Shown piece after piece: positions 58,475-64,000 of a stretch of 64,000 nt of DNA. The stretch is from Bacteroidota bacterium. GTDB lineage: Bacteria > Bacteroidota > Bacteroidia > UKL13-3. The stretch covers positions 1 to 64,000 of the forward strand of contig CANGGG010000006.1 of assembly GCA_947453415.1 (NCBI GenBank). Reading direction: 5' to 3'. Every line of letters starts with the position of its first letter. Within the stretch, counting starts at the first letter, position 1. Made by a program: the position numbers and the translations under genes. The notes beneath the pieces are model-generated. The model was not told where the DNA came from, did no database searches, and saw only the letters and a list, made by a program, of their open reading frames with translations.

Positions 58475-58707
58475 GAGTTGATTAAGTTATTAGTTAATAA
58501 GTTGAATAGTTTTAAAAACTAACAGCTCTTGCAGCAAAACTATCATTCAAAAAGGATTTTAAAAATAAAATTTATAACCAAATGTTTTTTTTTATTAATT
58601 TTTTTTAAAATTAATTTGTTTGGAAAATAAAACTTGCACCAAATAAAATCGCCATTTATCAAATGATAAATGGCGATTAAAATTATTTCAATTGTGTAAT
58701 ATTAAAA

Positions 58708-59262
58708 TTAATTTGAACAAACACTTGACGCAATTGATGGAAATATAGCAACTGCATTGTTAACCACAGTTTTTGTGCATTTACCAATATTTCCACAAGG
58801 AGTGCAGGCTAAAAGTTGTGGAACACACCCTAATTGTTCGTTAGAACAAGCAGTAGTTGTACAGGTTACGGTAAACCCCGAAACAATCCAACAGGTTGGT
58901 CCACCTTGTTCCAATTCCAGTGTAGATTTAATTAATTCATTATTCATTGTTCCAGTGACTATTAAATAATATTTTGGAGATGCAGTTCCATCCGAAACAA
59001 TTGCAATTTGATTTAATTGACAAGGACCTAAATCAGGTTGATTAGTAATAAAGTTTTGCCAATCATTTTTTAAAGATGTTGAATCAGCAACAAACGTTAT
59101 AACACCGTTATTAATTTCAGCAATTACAATAGTTGAATCATTTTCATTAATTAAAGAGGCTGTTTTTTCTGTTGAATTTTTATTTTCATTTTGATTGTTA
59201 TTGCAAGCAATAAGTGTTATTGAAAATAATAAAATAGCAATGTGTTTAATTTTTTGTTTCAT
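58708..59262 (-). CDS. Lipoprotein with cysteine-rich C-terminus
   Basis: Lipobox TLIACN; TCWIVSGFTVTCTTTACSNEQLGCVPQLLACTPCGNIGKCTK...SSVCSN. Confidence 0.6.
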   Translation of the reverse strand: MKQKIKHIAILLFSITLIACNNNQNENKNSTEKTASLINENDSTIVIAEINNGVITFVADSTSLKNDWQNFITNQPDLGPCQLNQIAIVSDGTASPKYYLIVTGTMNNELIKSTLELEQGGPTCWIVSGFTVTCTTTACSNEQLGCVPQLLACTPCGNIGKCTKTVVNNAVAIFPSIASSVCSN

Positions 59263-59516
59263 GACTTTTTTAGTTAATTTGATTAACGAATGTAACTTAA
59301 TAAATTGAAATACAATGAATAAAATAAAATTATCAATAATTGTTCAACGTTAGTTAACAAAAACCAGAAGGCTAATAATATTTATTGTGGAAATTTCATT
59401 ATTTTTTATTGTTCAATAGTAAGTAAACAATTGAAGGTTTTTAGTTGTATAAATAAACTATTTCCCAACTAATAATCAATGTATAAAAGCTTACTAAAAC
59501 TTATTTGAAATAAACA

Positions 59517-59547
59517 TTTGCATAAAACACAAAAATACCTACTTTCG
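59517..59547 (+). promoter_or_regulatory. Promoter of SRP RNA
   Basis: TTTG (59517-59520)-N19-TACTTTCG (59540-59547). Confidence 0.65.
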
Positions 59548-59549
59548 CA

Positions 59550-59648
59550 GTCGGGTAAGCTCTGTACGACCAGCTCCTTTTAATCCCCCAGGACAGGAAT
59601 GTAGCAAGGGCGTAAAGTTGTAGCGGTGCGATGCAGTAAGCTTGCCCT
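59550..59648 (+). ncRNA. ffs: Small bacterial SRP (4.5S) RNA
   Basis: Terminal helix GGGTAAGCT/AGCTTGCCC (one G-U) and apical CCCCAGGACAGGAATGTAGCAAGGG, matching the conserved SRP RNA tip; promoter upstream, terminator downstream. Confidence 0.82.
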
Positions 59649-59654
59649 TTTATA

Positions 59655-59677
59655 TGCCCTTTTTGGGCATTTTTTTT
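59655..59677 (+). terminator. Terminator of SRP RNA
   Basis: TGCCC-TTTTT-GGGCA followed by a T run. Confidence 0.8.
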
Positions 59678-59753
59678 GAGACTTGATATATGAAATCACC
59701 AATCATCATTTCAATTACAAGCTCACAATTAATAGGGAAACTATTCAACTAAA

Positions 59754-60194
59754 CTATGAAGTATGGTCGGAAATGATAAGCCATTTATTATTTATTTTTT
59801 TAAACAATAAGGTAAAATGACCACCAATATTACCTTTCTCTGCACTTCTAATTAAATTCCATTTCCCTAATACAAAAGCTTGTTTTTTATTAAAACAAAT
59901 TATCTGTAAAATTTCAAAATTTAGCGTTCCCATGGAAGCAGCATCAGGATACGATTTTTTATAATTATCCAATGTGTTTTTCCAACCGTAAGTGATTCCT
60001 TTTTTACCAATGAATTGAAGACTGTCATTTGCCCAGTAATACGACATAAATTCATCAATATTTGCATTATTCCAAGCCGATTGTTGATTTTTTAAAACTG
60101 CTAAAACCGCTAGTTTTTGTTTGAAATTGTCTTGTGCCATTAAGTGAAGTTGAAATGTTACAAGTAAAAAAAAAGCAGCTATTAGTTTTTTCAT
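59754..60194 (-). CDS. SnoaL/DUF4440-like nuclear transport factor 2 family protein
   Basis: VLKNQQSAWNNANIDEFMSYYWANDSLQFIG...HFTLLFKKINNKWLIISDHTS. Confidence 0.8.
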   Translation of the reverse strand: MKKLIAAFFLLVTFQLHLMAQDNFKQKLAVLAVLKNQQSAWNNANIDEFMSYYWANDSLQFIGKKGITYGWKNTLDNYKKSYPDAASMGTLNFEILQIICFNKKQAFVLGKWNLIRSAEKGNIGGHFTLLFKKINNKWLIISDHTS

Positions 60195-60215
60195 GGGTGG
60201 TATATAAATTATTAT

Positions 60216-61550
60216 TTAAGCCAATAAATGCCAAAGTGAATCCATAAATTCAGGATCAGTTATTTTTGATTCATTGCCATCGGCAATAATTTTCTCCAAT
60301 AAAACATCATTCTTTTTGCCTTGACTTAAAGCATAGCTATAAGGTGAAAGGCTAAAAGTAGTTAATTCATATTGCGATTTAAATTGATCGGGATATAAGT
60401 CACTTAAATCATGTTCAATATGTTTTTTATGTAGAAAATGTTTATCGCCCACTTTTTCTGCCATTTCATAATAATTTTGAACTGCTAAATCAGCAATTGC
60501 ATCGGCATTAGGCTTGCGAAGATTTTGGTATTCATCAAATATTTTTGTCCAATTTGGGAAGTGTTTTTCAACACATTCATCAAACACAACCACGTCTTCA
60601 AAACTGCAATTCATACCTTGACCATAAAACGGAACAATGGCGTGGGCAGCATCGCCCATTAAAGCTAATTTATCTTCTTTTACCCAAGGAAAACATTTTA
60701 CAGTAACCAAACTTGCTGTAGGATTATGAAAGAAATCCTCCACTAAAGTTGGCATAAGCGAAACCGCATCGGGGAAATGTGTATTAAAAAAATCATTTAC
60801 CTGGTCAATAGTTTTCAAATTATCGAAGCCAAATTCACCAGTAAAAGGCATGAATAAAGTACAAGTAAAATCGCCTGCAGGATTTGGCAAAGCTATCATC
60901 ATAAATGAGCCACGTGGCCAAATGTGAAGTGCTTCTTTTTCCATTAAGAATTGATTGTTTTCACCTGCTGGAATTATTAATTCTTTGTAACCAACATGCA
61001 AATAATTTTGAGAATAATTAAACCTGTCGCCCATTTGCATTTTTCCACGAGTAGCAGCAAAAGCACCATCCGTTCCAATAATTCTATCGCTCCAAACTTC
61101 TTTGTGCGTGCCGTCTTCCATTTCAAAAACGCACAAATTTTTATTTAAATCTACGTCAATACATTTGGCATTAAAATAAATGGTAATATTTGGATATTCA
61201 TCGGCTAATTCAACCAATTGTATATTTAATCTTCCACGAGAAACTGAATTAATGGCTTGTCCTTCTTTTCCATAAGGTTGGTATGTTAATTCACCTTTTG
61301 TGCTGTGCATCATTCGCCCAGCCATAGGAATCGCATCTTTTAAAATTGCGGTATCTAAACCTATTTTTTCTAAAGCGTTTAAACCACGCGTTGATAAAGC
61401 TAAATTGATTGATTTTCCTGCATAAATTTTGTTTTTACGCATATCAGGTCTACGCTCAAAAAGGCTTACTTCAAAGCCACGTTTTGCCATATAAATAGCC
61501 AATAAAGATCCTGAAAGTCCGCCACCAACAATTGTAATTTTATCTTGCAT
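60216..61550 (-). CDS. kmo: FAD-dependent monooxygenase, kynurenine 3-monooxygenase-like
   Basis: ITIVGGGLSGSLLAIYMAKRGFEVSLFERRPDMR; SINLALSTRGLNALEKIGLD; ALMGDAAHAIVPFYGQGMNCSFED. ATG at 61550. Confidence 0.85.
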   Translation of the reverse strand: MQDKITIVGGGLSGSLLAIYMAKRGFEVSLFERRPDMRKNKIYAGKSINLALSTRGLNALEKIGLDTAILKDAIPMAGRMMHSTKGELTYQPYGKEGQAINSVSRGRLNIQLVELADEYPNITIYFNAKCIDVDLNKNLCVFEMEDGTHKEVWSDRIIGTDGAFAATRGKMQMGDRFNYSQNYLHVGYKELIIPAGENNQFLMEKEALHIWPRGSFMMIALPNPAGDFTCTLFMPFTGEFGFDNLKTIDQVNDFFNTHFPDAVSLMPTLVEDFFHNPTASLVTVKCFPWVKEDKLALMGDAAHAIVPFYGQGMNCSFEDVVVFDECVEKHFPNWTKIFDEYQNLRKPNADAIADLAVQNYYEMAEKVGDKHFLHKKHIEHDLSDLYPDQFKSQYELTTFSLSPYSYALSQGKKNDVLLEKIIADGNESKITDPEFMDSLWHLLA

Positions 61551-61791
61551 TTTGTAAAAATATTTTTTGTAAAAATACCAAAAAACAAATGGAATTGAAT
61601 TGATAATAATCAAATATAAATCTGAAATTACTAAATACACTGCAAAACAAAGATTCATTGAAATAAACTTTCAGAATATAAATCCATTTATCAAAACAAA
61701 GTACGTATTTTCGCAGTTGTTAAAATAAATCACAAAAACTGATTTCTAATAAATTGCTAGCAGCACGAAGCTAGCTGCCAGCAGAAAAATA

Positions 61792-64000
61792 ATGACAAAC
61801 ACCCATACCGAAAAAACAAATTTAGATGACGAATTCATAGAAATTCTAGGAGCTCGTGAACATAATTTAAAAAATATAGATGTAAAAATACCACGTAATA
61901 AACTAGTAACCATAACTGGTTTAAGCGGAAGCGGAAAATCGTCATTGGCATTTGATACCATTTTTGCCGAAGGGCAACGCAGGTATATGGAAAGTTTTTC
62001 GGCTTATGCTCGCCAATTTATTGGCAATATGGAGCGCCCCGATGTAGATAAAATAAATGGCCTTTCACCTGTTATTGCTATTGAGCAAAAAACAGTCAAT
62101 AAAAACCCACGTTCTACCGTTGGAACCATCACTGAAATATATGATTTTCTTCGCTTACTTTATGCCAGAGCAGCTGATGCTTACAGTTATGAAAGTGGTG
62201 AGAAAATGATAAAAATGACCGAAGACCAAATTATTACGGGCATTATTACACAGTTTGAAAATAAAAAAATTAGCATTTTAGCACCTTTAGTAAAAGGAAG
62301 AAAAGGACATTACCGGGAGCTTTTTGAACAAATACGTAAACAAGGTTTTACCAAAGTTAGACTGGATGGCGTGGTAAAAGAAATAGAAGCAAAAATGCAA
62401 GCCGACCGCTATAAAATTCATGACATTGAAGTATTAATAGATAGAATAGAACCTAAAAAAGATGCAAGAATACGTATTGCTGAAAGCGTAAAAAGCGCTT
62501 TAAAAATGGGTAAAGGAACCATGGTTTTGTTAGATACTGAAAACAACCAATCGTATCATTACAGCAAGTTTTTAATGGATCCCAAAAGTGGCATTAGTTA
62601 CGATGAACCACAACCCAATTCCTTTTCATTTAACTCCCCTTACGGAGCTTGTCCTGGCTGCGATGGCTTAGGAATTAAAAGCATTATAGACGAAAATGCC
62701 ATTATTCCTGATAGGAAATTAAGCATTAACAAAGGTGCATTGACTCCATTAGGTGAAATACGCGAAAATTGGACTTTTCTTCAATTGCGTGAAATTGGTA
62801 AAAAATACAAATTCAGCTTTGCTGATCCAATTGAAAAAATGTCGAAAGAAGCAGTAGATGCCATTTTGCATGGAAGCGATGAAGCCCTAGTAATTCCTTA
62901 CCAATATGCCAGTGGTTATACTCAAAATTATAACTCACATTGGGATGGATTGGTACCAATTATAACCAAAAGTTATATGGAAAAAACCAATGATTCAATT
63001 TCAAAATGGGCAGAGGAATTTATGCAAATATTACCTTGTCCGGAGTGCGAGGGTGCAAGGTTAAAAAAGGAATCATTGCATTATAAAATTGGTGATAAAA
63101 ACATTGCCGACTTGGCACAAATGGAAATTACCGCTTTAGGAAAATGGTTCAATGAAGAAATAGATACTTTACTCGATAGCAAACAAACCATTATAGCTGC
63201 CGAAATTTTAAAAGAGATAAGAAATAGAATTCAGTTTTTAATAGGCGTTGGAATAGATTATTTAACATTGAATTCTCCATCTAAAACCTTAAGTGGTGGA
63301 GAAGCGCAACGCATCCGTTTGGCCACACAAATTGGTTCTCAATTGGTGGGCGTTTTATATATTTTAGATGAGCCAAGTATTGGCTTACACCAACGCGATA
63401 ATAACCGCTTGATTGATTCATTAAAGTCGCTAAGAGATGTGGGAAATAGTGTAATTGTAGTAGAACACGACAAGGACATGATGCAGGAAAGCGATTATAT
63501 TTTGGACATTGGTTTTGGTGCGGGAATTCATGGCGGACATATAGCTGCGCAAGGAACTTGGGATGAAATTTTAAAATCGGATTCCATTACTGCGCAATAT
63601 TTAAGTGGTAAAAAACAAATTGAAATTCCAAAAGAACGCAGAAAAGGAAACGGAAAAAAGTTAGTAATTAAAGGTGCCACGGGCAATAATTTAAAGAATG
63701 TAACAGTAGAATTTCCTTTAGGGAAATTAATATGTGTGACTGGCGTAAGTGGAAGTGGGAAATCGAGTTTAATTAACGAAACTTTTTACCCCATATTGCG
63801 CCAGCATTTTTATAATTCACATCAAAAACCTTTGGCTTATAAAGAGTTTAAAGGCATTGAACATATTGATAAAGTAATAGAAATAGATCAATCTCCGATT
63901 GGACGTACGCCTAGAAGTAATCCTGCAACTTATGTAGAAGTATTTTCAAATATCAGGGATTTATTTGCAGCATTACCAGAATCAAAAATTAGAGGATATA
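61792..64000 (+). CDS. uvrA: Excinuclease ABC subunit A (3' truncated at window end; missed by the ORF track)
   Basis: ATG 61792: MTNTHTEKTNLDDEFIEILGAREHNLKNIDVKIPRNKLVTITGLSGSGKSSLAFDTIFAEGQRRYMESFSAYARQF; second ATPase region VSGSGKSSL near 63740. Confidence 0.95.
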   Translation, partial: MTNTHTEKTNLDDEFIEILGAREHNLKNIDVKIPRNKLVTITGLSGSGKSSLAFDTIFAEGQRRYMESFSAYARQFIGNMERPDVDKINGLSPVIAIEQKTVNKNPRSTVGTITEIYDFLRLLYARAADAYSYESGEKMIKMTEDQIITGIITQFENKKISILAPLVKGRKGHYRELFEQIRKQGFTKVRLDGVVKEIEAKMQADRYKIHDIEVLIDRIEPKKDARIRIAESVKSALKMGKGTMVLLDTENNQSYHYSKFLMDPKSGISYDEPQPNSFSFNSPYGACPGCDGLGIKSIIDENAIIPDRKLSINKGALTPLGEIRENWTFLQLREIGKKYKFSFADPIEKMSKEAVDAILHGSDEALVIPYQYASGYTQNYNSHWDGLVPIITKSYMEKTNDSISKWAEEFMQILPCPECEGARLKKESLHYKIGDKNIADLAQMEITALGKWFNEEIDTLLDSKQTIIAAEILKEIRNRIQFLIGVGIDYLTLNSPSKTLSGGEAQRIRLATQIGSQLVGVLYILDEPSIGLHQRDNNRLIDSLKSLRDVGNSVIVVEHDKDMMQESDYILDIGFGAGIHGGHIAAQGTWDEILKSDSITAQYLSGKKQIEIPKERRKGNGKKLVIKGATGNNLKNVTVEFPLGKLICVTGVSGSGKSSLINETFYPILRQHFYNSHQKPLAYKEFKGIEHIDKVIEIDQSPIGRTPRSNPATYVEVFSNIRDLFAALPESKIRGY

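Overview
AT-rich chromosomal window from a Bacteroidota bacterium. The lineage call rests on gldJ, porU, PorP/SprF proteins, T9SS C-terminal sorting domains and TTTG-N19/20-TAnnTTTG promoters. The backbone is mostly housekeeping: rplM-rpsI-rpsB-tsf-pyrH, meaB, feoAB, bshA, purK, gcvH, prmC, arfB, an acyl-CoA carboxylase, a kynurenine 3-monooxygenase-like gene, SRP RNA, and a 3'-truncated uvrA missed by the ORF track. Accessory content: (1) a tyrosine-recombinase C-terminus at the left edge, close to a higBA-like toxin-antitoxin module bracketed by two identical 53-bp direct repeats that each carry a terminator-like palindrome; (2) an 18-aa (54-bp) repeat protein; (3) a surface-protein locus at 32.0-38.2 kb with two lipoproteins sharing a near-identical N-terminus but divergent bodies; (4) the best candidate for an undescribed system, a one-directional, translationally coupled gene chain at 46.8-52.7 kb with a divergent XRE regulator. 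That chain encodes an SdpA-like protein, an SdpB/HTTM-like membrane protein, a double beta-lactamase-fold protein with one degenerate domain, a DCC thiol oxidoreductase, a 10-cysteine secreted mini-protein, a thioredoxin-like membrane protein and a leader-sharing paralogue of the mini-protein. Product calls come from reading motifs and remembered family features; no database search was run.
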